64,000 nt of DNA. Origin: M2408 sp046303515. Lineage in GTDB: Bacteria > Bacteroidota > Bacteroidia > Flavobacteriales_D > Crocinitomicaceae. Position numbers and translations under genes: made by a program. The notes beneath the pieces are model-generated. The model did no database searches and was not told the origin of the DNA. It saw only the letters and a list, made by a program, of their open reading frames with translations. Every line of letters starts with the position of its first letter. Positions within the stretch are counted from its first letter, which is position 1. The DNA lies in the NCBI GenBank assembly GCA_046303515.1, contig JBKCGI010000226.1, forward strand, positions 11,332 to 75,331. The letters run 5' to 3'. Shown piece after piece: positions 16,879 to 24,491 of the stretch.

Positions 16879-18192
16879 TCAATCTAAAGTGTAGTTCAAA
16901 TTAACCTTAGCTTTTAATTGATTCAAAAGAGAATACAAACCAAAGAAAGTACGCATGATATAAATGGCATGTTTTGAACTTCTTGCGGCATTGATTGACC
17001 TAATTTCTTTGTTTTTGGAAATCGATTCACCGAATTCATAAATTTGTTTGAAGTAATTGTCGTCACCAAAATCAAAGGATTCGGTGTGAAATGGTTTTGC
17101 CAAAAGGGAAATCATTTGTTTGTAAAGTCCCTTTAACATTTCTTTTTGGCTTTCGCTATCTTCTTTTTTGAAAAAGTCTAGTTTTTCATATAAATCGTAT
17201 AAGTTGACTTCATTTTCAAAAATGTTAGGTTTCAGCAATTGGAAATAATTGTCAAAAAAATCAGCAGGAATTTCTTTTACGCAGCCAAAATCTAAGGGAC
17301 AAAGTTCATTTTGACTATTTACAATAAAATTGCCAGGATGCGGATCTGCATGGACCATCCGTAAGGTTTTCATTTGAAACAAATAGAAATCCCACATTGC
17401 TTGTCCAATTTTGTTGCGAATTTCCTGAGTGGGGTTTGTTTTCAAAAAATCTGGAAACATTTGACCTTCCAACCAGTCCATGGTTAAAATGCGTTTACTA
17501 GAATATGCTGGATAATAGCTCGAAAATTTTAAATTGGGAATGTGTTTACAAGAATTTGAAATAGAAGTAGACCTTTCGAGTTCTAAACTATAATCTGTTT
17601 CCTCAATCAATTTGGATTCTAATTCTTCCAGATACATGTTCAGATCAGAAGATTTCATTTTAAGTAGCTGAGAAGCAAATGGTTTCACTAACTTTAAATC
17701 TGAACTTATGGAATTCGCTACACCTGGATATTGAATTTTTACGGCAAAATCTTTTTCACCAATGCGAGCTTTATGTACTTGACCAATACTGGCTGCATGA
17801 ACTGCATTTTTTGAAAATTCATCAAATATTTCCAAAGGTTTTTTGTGCATCAACTGCTGAAAAGTTTTCAAAATCAGCGGATATGATAAAGCTGGAGCGT
17901 TGTATTGCGCCAAGGAAAATTTGTCTTGATAAGATTTAGGTAAAACTTGGTCATCCATACTCATCATTTGTGCTACTTTCAGCGCACTTCCTTTCATTTC
18001 GCTCAGGGTTTTATATATGTCTTGAGCATTGTCTTCATGCAAACTTTCTTTCGTTGTGCTCGAATCAAAGGTTTTCTTTGCAAAATATTTGATGTAATTT
18101 CCACCCACTTTTGCTCCAGTGCCAACAATTTTTGCCGCCCGACTAATTTTTGAGGTCGGAATACTTTTTAAACCTTTGATTTCCTCTTCCAT
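16879..18192 (-). CDS. AarF/ABC1/UbiB-family atypical kinase
   Basis: A 437-residue member of the UbiB/COQ8 ABC1 kinase-like family, whose members are linked to isoprenoid quinone metabolism. Seen motifs: a KxGQ-type element near 72 (KVAQMMS, with Ala in place of the usual Gly), the alanine-rich nucleotide loop AASIGQVHKA at 133-142, AVKIQYPGV at 150-158 (ATP-site Lys), HADPHPGNF and LDFGCVKE (catalytic and metal-binding loops). No membrane helix is evident. It starts 3 bp after the stop of the TetR gene and is surely co-transcribed with it. Convergent with the SDR gene. Confidence 0.9.
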   Translation of the reverse strand: MEEEIKGLKSIPTSKISRAAKIVGTGAKVGGNYIKYFAKKTFDSSTTKESLHEDNAQDIYKTLSEMKGSALKVAQMMSMDDQVLPKSYQDKFSLAQYNAPALSYPLILKTFQQLMHKKPLEIFDEFSKNAVHAASIGQVHKARIGEKDFAVKIQYPGVANSISSDLKLVKPFASQLLKMKSSDLNMYLEELESKLIEETDYSLELERSTSISNSCKHIPNLKFSSYYPAYSSKRILTMDWLEGQMFPDFLKTNPTQEIRNKIGQAMWDFYLFQMKTLRMVHADPHPGNFIVNSQNELCPLDFGCVKEIPADFFDNYFQLLKPNIFENEVNLYDLYEKLDFFKKEDSESQKEMLKGLYKQMISLLAKPFHTESFDFGDDNYFKQIYEFGESISKNKEIRSINAARSSKHAIYIMRTFFGLYSLLNQLKAKVNLNYTLD

Positions 18193-18195
18193 GAG

Positions 18196-18828
18196 TTAAA
18201 ATATTTTAGTTTTTAGAGCAAATTTCCCGAAGTCGATAAGGGAATCTAGTGGACTTTTTTCGAGCATATCGAAGCTTAAATTCACGCTCTTTTCGATTGC
18301 TGCATCTGTAATGCTGAATTCATCAGATTCATCATTTAGCCAAACACGAAACAGATAGGTAAAAATTAACTTGTATGCTTTATGAGAATGTGCATCGATT
18401 AAGCTTCTTTCCTGAATTTCTTGATTAATTCGAGCTTCTTGTAATATTTCTTGTGTGAAGCAATCCAATTCAGACAAAAAAGTTGACCAGTCTTTGCTTT
18501 GTGAAAGCACATTTTTAGAATCGGAATATTTGTATACAAAATAACTTCTTTGGTTTAAAAACTCTTCAAAAAGTGTGAAAAATAATGCCAAAATCTTTTC
18601 TCTACCAGAATAGGTTTCAAAGTTTTCATCAGCTAACAATCGCTCTTTTGTAGTTAAAAGTAATTGCAGTGGAATGGTTTTAGCGAGTGCATCCAAACTT
18701 TTAAAGTGCTTGTAGAATTCCTTTTCCTCTAATTTAATTTTTTTGCACAATTCCAAAACAGAATTTACCTTCCTACCATTTAGTAATTCAAATTCTATGT
18801 ATGCTTTGATTATTTTATCCTTAGTCAT
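18196..18828 (-). CDS. TetR/AcrR-family transcriptional regulator
   Basis: A 210-residue repressor-type protein. N-terminal helix-turn-helix about residues 1-47 (IIKAYIEFELLNGRKVNSV, then KIKLEEKEFYKHFKSL as the recognition region) and an all-helical C-terminal domain that should bind a ligand. It is less canonical than most TetR proteins but the length and the YKHF element fit. Forms a two-gene unit with the AarF-type kinase directly downstream, so it probably controls that operon. Confidence 0.8.
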   Translation of the reverse strand: MTKDKIIKAYIEFELLNGRKVNSVLELCKKIKLEEKEFYKHFKSLDALAKTIPLQLLLTTKERLLADENFETYSGREKILALFFTLFEEFLNQRSYFVYKYSDSKNVLSQSKDWSTFLSELDCFTQEILQEARINQEIQERSLIDAHSHKAYKLIFTYLFRVWLNDESDEFSITDAAIEKSVNLSFDMLEKSPLDSLIDFGKFALKTKIF

Positions 18829-18903
18829 GTTGAAGCTTTAACAGGTAAACAACTGAAAGGGATTTGTGTTTCGAAGTTTGAATTTTAGTTTAAAAAAAAT
18901 CAG

Positions 18904-19422
18904 TTATTCAGACTCACTTTTAAACCCAATTTTCTTCCTCTGTGTTTGAATTGTAACTTTCTTATCTTTTTGAATTAGAAAATTTATGGCTTCAAAAACA
19001 TCAGCAAACTGTTTGTCGTATTTGTTTTCTAATTCCTTCAATTTATTTGAGATTTCTAGATAATTAATTGTAAATTGCTTTATTGCAATAAATGCTCGAA
19101 TAATTGACACACTAGTTTTTCTAGCTTTTTCGCTTTTGAGAACATTTGCTAACATTGCTACACCATGTTCAGTGAAAACTAAAGGAAGTGCTGTTTTTGG
19201 ACGTTTACTTGGTGATGTCATCACAATTTGTGATGACATCTCTTTCCATTCTATTTCATTAAGTTTGAACATGAAGTCTATAGGGAAAATATCAATATTT
19301 CGTTTAACAGCCTGATTTAACACTCTGGTTTCAACTTCATATAATCGAGCAAGGTCATAATCAAGCATAACTTTCATTCCTCGAATTTCATAGATATGGT
19401 GTTGGATTTGTTGTAATTCCAT
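18904..19422 (-). CDS. ORF6N (KilA-N-type) domain protein
   Basis: A 172-residue putative DNA-binding protein. The N-terminal ORF6N domain covers about 1-85: IYEIRGMKVMLDYDLARLYEVETRVLNQAVKRN (shortened here) followed by FPIDFMFKL and FTEHGVAMLANVL. The C-terminal third is a helical, coiled-coil-like segment with a basic end. ORF6N proteins occur in phages and as scattered accessory genes in Bacteroidota; function is unsettled. The coding sequence contains a perfect 27-bp palindrome. It diverges from the helical-repeat gene at 19.5 kb with only about 75 bp between. Confidence 0.88.
   Translation of the reverse strand: MELQQIQHHIYEIRGMKVMLDYDLARLYEVETRVLNQAVKRNIDIFPIDFMFKLNEIEWKEMSSQIVMTSPSKRPKTALPLVFTEHGVAMLANVLKSEKARKTSVSIIRAFIAIKQFTINYLEISNKLKELENKYDKQFADVFEAINFLIQKDKKVTIQTQRKKIGFKSESE
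19214..19240. repeat. perfect 27-bp palindrome inside the ORF6N gene
   Basis: Arms GATGTCATCACA (19214-19225) and TGTGATGACATC (19229-19240) are exact inverse copies around a 3-nt centre. They encode the EMSSQIVMTSP segment of the ORF6N protein. Could form a hairpin in the mRNA or serve as an operator for a dimeric regulator. Confidence 0.75.
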
Positions 19423-19499
19423 GGTTTGTTGTTTTTTTTAAAGGTTAACTAAAATTATAAAAAATAAATGGAAATGAAAAATAAATTCTACATTTGAAT

Positions 19500-19868
19500 A
19501 TGAAAAATTTTAAGGAAAGTTTTTTAGATTTAGCATTGACACATGCCGAAGCCAAATATCAAGGTTTTGAAAGGGTGCCATTTGATGAAAATCGTCTTAG
19601 AGATTCGGTGAAAATATCCAATAAGGCTGTTAGCAAAATTAAAATATTATGCAAGAATGCTAAAGAAAATGGGGAACTAGTTGATTTAATAGAGTTCATA
19701 AATCATGAGAATAAATATATAAGATGTTTAGCTGCAACATATTATTTATTTGTAGATAAAGAAATGGCTGTAAAGATATTAGAGGAACTTGAAAAACTAC
19801 CTGTACCGAATTATGTAGATGCATATACAGTTCTGCATGCATTTAGAAGACGAGTATTGGAATTGTAG
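19500..19868 (+). CDS. small helical-repeat protein (DUF2019-like)
   Basis: A 122-residue soluble protein. The C-terminal half reads like two HEAT-type helices: LVDLIEFINHENKYIRCLAA and MAVKILEELEKL, the pattern of DUF2019 proteins, many of which are thought to be immunity proteins. The N-terminal half is helical and charged. The ATG is preferred over a TTG two codons upstream. Divergent from the ORF6N gene. Family assignment is tentative and no toxin gene is adjacent. Confidence 0.65.
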   Translation: MKNFKESFLDLALTHAEAKYQGFERVPFDENRLRDSVKISNKAVSKIKILCKNAKENGELVDLIEFINHENKYIRCLAATYYLFVDKEMAVKILEELEKLPVPNYVDAYTVLHAFRRRVLEL

Positions 19869-20262
19869 TTTTACGTTAAATAATAAGTCCTGCTCTTGCG
19901 CAAACGAATATGAAACGCTTTGGGCAAACTTTGAATAGGAAAAACAAAGCGAACGGCAGCAAGCTCTTGTTTTTACAAATGAAAAGACGCTCGAAAAAGT
20001 TGAATAGCAGTTGTAGCAAGTTAAGGCAGCCAAAAACTTTTACTAATTTTTATTTTAAATCGTTCCTTACTATCTGATATCCAATAATTACATACTACTA
20101 AGTTCTAACTAAATACTAGTAACTAACATCCCTTGTTAAAAAGTATTCAAAAACTATTGGAAAAGTATTTACTAAATCAATTTTATAATTACTATTTTTG
20201 CACTCAATTTGTAGTGAAGGTTTGCTCAAAGGGAATTATAAATTGAATCTTTAAAGGATATT
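19869..20262. other. 394-bp intergenic stretch before carB
   Basis: No gene recognised. The segment 19890-20035 is richer in G+C than its surroundings (several GC-containing words such as GCTCTTGCGCAAACG), which may be a decayed gene or repeat. The remainder is AT-rich and carries the carB promoter. Confidence 0.5.
20193..20200 (+). promoter_or_regulatory. -7 box (TATTTTTG) upstream of carB
   Basis: TATTTTTG fits TAnnTTTG and would give a leader of about 55 nt. The nearest TTG upstream (20157-20159) is too far for a normal -33 box, so support is from the -7 box alone. Confidence 0.4.
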
Positions 20263-23079
20263 ATGCCTAAAAACGAAAAAATCAAGTCCATTTTAATCAT
20301 CGGCTCCGGCCCAATTGTAATCGGTCAAGCATGTGAATTCGACTATTCAGGATCTCAAGCAGCACGTTCTTTGCGTGAAGAAGGAATCGAAGTAACTTTA
20401 ATCAACTCCAATCCGGCGACAATTATGACGGATAAAGTCGTTGCTGACAACATTTACCTCGAACCACTTGAACCAGAGTCAATTATCAAAATTTTGCAAA
20501 AACATAAAATCGATGCGGTTTTACCAACAATGGGTGGACAAACAGCATTGAATCTTGCGATTGAGTGTGATAACATGGGGATTTGGGAAGAATACGGAGT
20601 AGAAATAATTGGTGTGGACATTGCAGCAATTGAAATCACTGAAAACCGTGAATCGTTCCGAAACTTGATGGAAGAAATTGGCATTCCGATGGCGCCACAA
20701 GCTACTGCGAAATCATTTTTGGAAGGAAAAGAAATTGCTCAAAAATTTGGTTTCCCTTTGTGTATTCGTGCTTCGTTTACACTTGGTGGAGCAGGAGCGT
20801 CAATCGTTCATGACCCAAAAGAATTTGATGATTTATTAGATCGTGGTTTACAATTATCGCCAATTCATGAGGTAATGATTGATAAAGCGCTGTTAGGTTG
20901 GAAAGAATTTGAATTGGAATTATTACGTGATGCGAACGACAACGTAGTCATCATTTGTTCGATTGAGAATTTTGACCCAATGGGAATTCACACAGGAGAT
21001 TCAATTACTGTTGCTCCAGCGATGACTTTGTCCGACACGACTTTCCAAAAAATGCGTGACATGGCAATTCATATGATGCGTTCAATCGGTAATTTTGCTG
21101 GTGGATGTAACGTTCAATTTGCTGTTTCACCTGACAACAACGAAGATATTATTGCGATTGAAATCAATCCACGTGTTTCGCGCTCGTCAGCTTTGGCTTC
21201 AAAAGCAACTGGTTATCCAATTGCAAAAATCGCTGCTAAATTGGCTATCGGTTACCATTTGGATGAATTGAACAATCAAATTACAAAAACAACTTCAGCA
21301 CTTTTCGAACCAACTTTGGATTACGTAATCGTGAAAATTCCACGTTGGAACTTCAATAAATTCCCAGGAACTGACCGTAAGTTAGGACTTCAAATGAAAT
21401 CTGTGGGAGAGGTAATGGGGATTGGTCGTTCTTTCCAAGAAGCTTTACAAAAAGCTTGTCAATCTCTAGAAATCAATAGAAATGGTTTAGGTGCTGATGG
21501 AAGAGAGTTGACGAATCAAGATGAAATTTTACACAGTTTGGAATTTGCTAGCTGGAATCGTTTGTTTCACATTTACGATGCTATCAAATTGGGAATTCCA
21601 TTCAAAAAAATAGTAGAAAAAACAAAAATCGACATTTGGTTCTTAAAACAAATTGAAGATTTAATCAAATTGGAGCGTAAAATTGAAAAATTCCATTTAG
21701 ACAATATCCCGAAAGATTTATTGTTTGATGCGAAACAAAAAGGATATGCCGACAGACAAATAGCTCATTTGTTGCGCTGTCTGGAATCAGAAGTTTACAA
21801 AAAACGTCAAGAATTCAACATTCAACGTGTTTACAAAATGGTAGATACTTGTGCTGCTGAATTTGAAGCATTAACTCCATATTACTATTCGACATTTGAA
21901 TACGAAAACGAAAGTGTTGTTACAAACAAGAAGAAAGTAGTTGTTTTAGGTTCTGGTCCTAATAGAATTGGTCAAGGAATTGAATTTGATTACTCGTGTG
22001 TTCATGGTGTTTTGGCTGCGAAAGAATGTGGCTACGAAACCATCATGATTAACTGTAATCCTGAAACGGTTTCAACAGATTTTGATACAGCAGATAAATT
22101 GTATTTTGAACCAGTTTTCTGGGAACACATTTACGACATCATCATGCACGAAAAACCTGAGGGTGTAATTGTGCAATTGGGTGGTCAAACGGCTTTAAAA
22201 TTGGCAGAAAAACTGCAACGCTACGGAATTAAAATCATGGGAACAAGTTTTGATGCCTTGGATTTAGCTGAAGATCGTGGACGTTTCTCAAAGGTTTTAG
22301 AAGCAAACAATATTCCTTTTCCGAAATATGGAATCGTTCAAGATGCAGAACAAGCAATTGAGCTTTCAAGAGAATTAGGTTTTCCTTTATTGGTTCGTCC
22401 TTCATACGTTTTGGGTGGACAAAAAATGAAAATCGTTATCAACGAAGAAGAATTGGAACACCATGTTGTTGATATCATCGGTGAAATGGGTGAAAACCAA
22501 ATTTTATTAGATCATTTCTTAGGCGGAGCAATTGAAGCCGAAGCTGATGCAATATGCGACGGAGAAGACGTTTACATTATTGGTGTGATGCAGCACATTG
22601 AACCGGCAGGTATTCACTCAGGTGATTCACACGCTTTACTTCCTCCTTACAATTTAGGAGATTTAGTTATGACTCAAATTGAAGATATTACGAGAAAAGT
22701 AGCTTTAGAATTGAAAACAGTTGGATTAATTAACATTCAATTTGCGATCAAAGACGACAAGGTTTATGTGATTGAAGCAAATCCACGTGCTTCTCGTACA
22801 GTACCGTTTATTGCGAAAGCTTATGATGAGCCATATGTAAATTATGCTACGAAAGTAATGTTGGGTCACTCGAAAGTGAAAGATTTTAAGTTCAATCCTC
22901 GAAAAGGTGGTTATGCAATTAAAATCCCAGTTTTCTCTTATGAAAAATTCCCTGACGTGAAAAAAGAATTGGGTCCTGAAATGAAATCTACTGGAGAAGG
23001 AATTCGTTTTATTAAAAACTTGAAAGATCCTTTCTTTACGAAAATATACAGTGAGCGAAACATGCATTTATCTAAATAG
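20263..23079 (+). CDS. carB: carbamoyl-phosphate synthase large subunit, short form
   Basis: Makes carbamoyl phosphate from bicarbonate, ammonia (delivered by the small subunit) and two ATP for arginine and pyrimidine synthesis. 938 residues: two tandem ATP-grasp halves, the first opening with SGPIVIGQACEFDYSG, with TLGGAGAS and FDPMGIHTGDSITVAPA; the second opening with GSGPNRIGQGIEFDYSC (about 566-582), with IEPAGIHSGDSHALLPP. The C-terminal allosteric (MGS-like) domain of about 130 residues found in E. coli CarB (1073 residues) is missing; the protein ends soon after the second ATP-grasp. carA is not in the window. A pair of hairpins follows the stop. Confidence 0.96.
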   Translation: MPKNEKIKSILIIGSGPIVIGQACEFDYSGSQAARSLREEGIEVTLINSNPATIMTDKVVADNIYLEPLEPESIIKILQKHKIDAVLPTMGGQTALNLAIECDNMGIWEEYGVEIIGVDIAAIEITENRESFRNLMEEIGIPMAPQATAKSFLEGKEIAQKFGFPLCIRASFTLGGAGASIVHDPKEFDDLLDRGLQLSPIHEVMIDKALLGWKEFELELLRDANDNVVIICSIENFDPMGIHTGDSITVAPAMTLSDTTFQKMRDMAIHMMRSIGNFAGGCNVQFAVSPDNNEDIIAIEINPRVSRSSALASKATGYPIAKIAAKLAIGYHLDELNNQITKTTSALFEPTLDYVIVKIPRWNFNKFPGTDRKLGLQMKSVGEVMGIGRSFQEALQKACQSLEINRNGLGADGRELTNQDEILHSLEFASWNRLFHIYDAIKLGIPFKKIVEKTKIDIWFLKQIEDLIKLERKIEKFHLDNIPKDLLFDAKQKGYADRQIAHLLRCLESEVYKKRQEFNIQRVYKMVDTCAAEFEALTPYYYSTFEYENESVVTNKKKVVVLGSGPNRIGQGIEFDYSCVHGVLAAKECGYETIMINCNPETVSTDFDTADKLYFEPVFWEHIYDIIMHEKPEGVIVQLGGQTALKLAEKLQRYGIKIMGTSFDALDLAEDRGRFSKVLEANNIPFPKYGIVQDAEQAIELSRELGFPLLVRPSYVLGGQKMKIVINEEELEHHVVDIIGEMGENQILLDHFLGGAIEAEADAICDGEDVYIIGVMQHIEPAGIHSGDSHALLPPYNLGDLVMTQIEDITRKVALELKTVGLINIQFAIKDDKVYVIEANPRASRTVPFIAKAYDEPYVNYATKVMLGHSKVKDFKFNPRKGGYAIKIPVFSYEKFPDVKKELGPEMKSTGEGIRFIKNLKDPFFTKIYSERNMHLSK

Positions 23080-23088
23080 TTAGGTCTC

Positions 23089-23165
23089 CTCCCTTGAGGG
23101 AGTATTAAGGTGGGTGACAAACGAAACTCTCTTTGTCCTCCCCCTTTATCCCCCTCCAAAGGGGG
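23089..23165. repeat. G+C-rich hairpin repeat downstream of carB
   Basis: Two hairpins: CTCCC/GGGAG (23089-23093 and 23098-23102, loop TTGA) and CCCCCTTT/AAAGGGGG (23140-23147 and 23158-23165). This purine/pyrimidine-skewed pattern resembles the CCCTC-type intergenic repeats scattered through many Bacteroidota genomes. May also stop carB transcription. Confidence 0.6.
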
Positions 23166-23185
23166 AAATCAAAAAACTTCAAACA

Positions 23186-23434
23186 ATGTCAATCCTTTTG
23201 AGTATTTCTGGGCTTTTTAAAACAATCTTAATTTTGATTGGTGTTTTTGTTGCTTTAAGGTTTTTAGGTCAAATGATGATTGCAAAACGAAACATCGCCG
23301 AGCAAAACGATTTACGTGAACGAGAAGCCCGTTTGAAAAAAGAGAAAGAATTTGTAGAACAAAATAAAGGCAAAATTTCTATTTCAAAAAATAAAGCTTC
23401 TAAAGCGGAAGATGTGGATTACGAGGAAGTCTAA
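23186..23434 (+). CDS. small membrane protein, DUF4834-like
   Basis: An 82-residue protein with one N-terminal membrane helix (about 7-30, SGLFKTILILIGVFVALRFLG) followed by RQMM-type basic turn and a charged helix ending in acidic residues (EDVDYEEV). Length and layout fit the DUF4834 family of Bacteroidota. I take the internal ATG as the start because the longer frame would begin inside the hairpin repeat and encode an implausible PPPKGEI leader. Function unknown. Confidence 0.7.
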   Translation: MSILLSISGLFKTILILIGVFVALRFLGQMMIAKRNIAEQNDLREREARLKKEKEFVEQNKGKISISKNKASKAEDVDYEEV

Positions 23435-23452
23435 AACATTTAATTTTTTTTG

Positions 23453-23582
23453 AATCATATGTTTAATATAAGACTTTTAACTCTGAAAGTTTATTTAAGT
23501 ACATGTAAAATATTAAAATAAACTTCAATGATCTCGTACACTAGTACTTCAATAATAATAGACTTTTATGCCTTATATGGTT
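23453..23582. repeat. MITE-like inverted-repeat element, copy 2
   Basis: 130 bp ending in CTTATATGGTT (23572-23582), an exact copy of the family terminus. The left end AATCATATGTT (23453-23463) is degraded relative to AACCATATAAG. The right 21 bp match the right end of copy 1. Located directly upstream of the CoA-binding protein gene. Confidence 0.55.
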
Positions 23583-23604
23583 AACATTATCTGTCAAAAT
23601 ATCG

Positions 23605-23612
23605 TATATTTG
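23605..23612 (+). promoter_or_regulatory. -7 box (TATATTTG) at the CoA-binding protein gene
   Basis: TATATTTG ends only 4 nt before the ATG, so transcription would begin at or just inside the coding sequence if it is used. Confidence 0.35.
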
Positions 23613-23616
23613 TTAA

Positions 23617-23976
23617 ATGAAAACAACACTCGTTATTGGAGCTAGTACAAGTCCTAATCGTTACTCAAACATTGCGACCTTACGTTTGCGTCAATACAAA
23701 CATGAAGTAATTTTATTTGGGCAAAGAGCTGGTGAAATTGATGGAATCCCAATTGAAACGGAGTGGGATCCCGATTGGAAGGTAGATACAGTTACGCTTT
23801 ATTTAGGTCCACAAAATCAAAGTCCTTATTACGATAAAATAATTGCTTTGAAACCAAAACGCATCATTTTTAATCCAGGAACTGAAAATTCAGAGTTTAT
23901 GGAATTACTTCGTGCAAATGGAATTGAAACAGAAATTGCCTGCACGCTGGTTTTGTTATCGCTTGGTGACTATTAG
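23617..23976 (+). CDS. CoA-binding domain protein
   Basis: A 119-residue protein that is essentially one CoA-binding Rossmann domain: TLVIGASTSPNRYSNIA (nucleotide loop), RQYKHEVILFG, the central VDTVTLYLGPQNQ and a C-terminal KRIIFNPGTEN segment. Such stand-alone proteins (YccU-like) bind acyl-CoA or CoA in vitro; physiological role unknown. The gene is bracketed by two copies of the AACCATATAAG element, 34 bp upstream and 15 bp downstream, and is transcribed alone. Confidence 0.88.
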   Translation: MKTTLVIGASTSPNRYSNIATLRLRQYKHEVILFGQRAGEIDGIPIETEWDPDWKVDTVTLYLGPQNQSPYYDKIIALKPKRIIFNPGTENSEFMELLRANGIETEIACTLVLLSLGDY

Positions 23977-23991
23977 TGTAGCTTTTTTTTG

Positions 23992-24115
23992 AACCATATA
24001 AGTTTTATTTGGGAAGTACAAGCGATTGAAGTTCATTCAAGAACATATTGTCTTAAATGAACAATTGAACAACGTTAAACGGTATTTTGAAAATTCTTAG
24101 ATGTCTTATATGGTT
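23992..24115. repeat. MITE-like inverted-repeat element, copy 3
   Basis: 124 bp with perfect 11-bp terminal inverted repeats: AACCATATAAG (23992-24002) and CTTATATGGTT (24105-24115). Preceded by a T-run that may help terminate the CoA-binding gene. Internal sequence is AT-rich and non-coding, and differs from copies 1 and 2 except at the ends. Confidence 0.7.
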
Positions 24116-24188
24116 TCCAAAATCCATAAAACGAAACCTTTTTTCACTCACTTCCGTATATATTGCCAAACGATATAAAAAAAGCAAT

Positions 24189-24386
24189 ATGATTTACAAT
24201 TTTCAATCTCAAGTTATTTCAAATCCAATTGAACAAGCACAATTGAAATTAAAAATGCATAACGAAAAAGGAACTGCAAGTAATTTGTCAATTTTTGAAG
24301 TAGCAAATTTAATGGATACAGTGGTTTTTTCTAAAATTCAATCTGAAAACAAAACAAACAGCACTTTTTCAATTTGCTTTAATTAA
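24189..24386 (+). CDS. small hypothetical protein
   Basis: A 65-residue polar protein (starts MIYNFQSQVISNPIEQAQ). I start it at the ATG after the repeat element; the longer frame from 24087 runs through the element's right terminal repeat and is implausible. Composition is normal for a soluble protein. No family recognised; coding status is moderately likely because a strong terminator follows its stop. Confidence 0.5.
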   Translation: MIYNFQSQVISNPIEQAQLKLKMHNEKGTASNLSIFEVANLMDTVVFSKIQSENKTNSTFSICFN

Positions 24387-24408
24387 GCAGAAAAAGTTTT
24401 AAATAATT

Positions 24409-24446
24409 AAATGGTATTTGTCTATTGATGAATACCATTTTTTTTG
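24409..24446 (+). terminator. rho-independent terminator
   Basis: Perfect 10-bp stem AAATGGTATT / AATACCATTT (24409-24418, 24431-24440) with a 12-nt loop and a T-run. Lies between the small gene and the convergent mnmA, and should act for the plus strand and partly for the minus strand. Confidence 0.8.
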
Positions 24447-24491
24447 TTCCAGAATTTACAAGTAACTTTCAGTAAATATGTGTTCCTAAAT

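Noticed and set aside
19797..20033. 78-codon minus-strand frame downstream of the DUF2019-like gene
   Set aside because: It overlaps the real gene on the other strand and its cysteine/serine-rich composition is not protein-like.
20193..20262. Riboswitch or attenuator in the carB leader
   Set aside because: The leader is about 55 nt, AT-rich and lacks a stable conserved fold or any terminator hairpin; only a promoter is supported.
24087..24188. Longer version of the small gene after the third repeat element
   Set aside because: It begins inside the element's terminal repeat; the first plausible start is the ATG at 24189.
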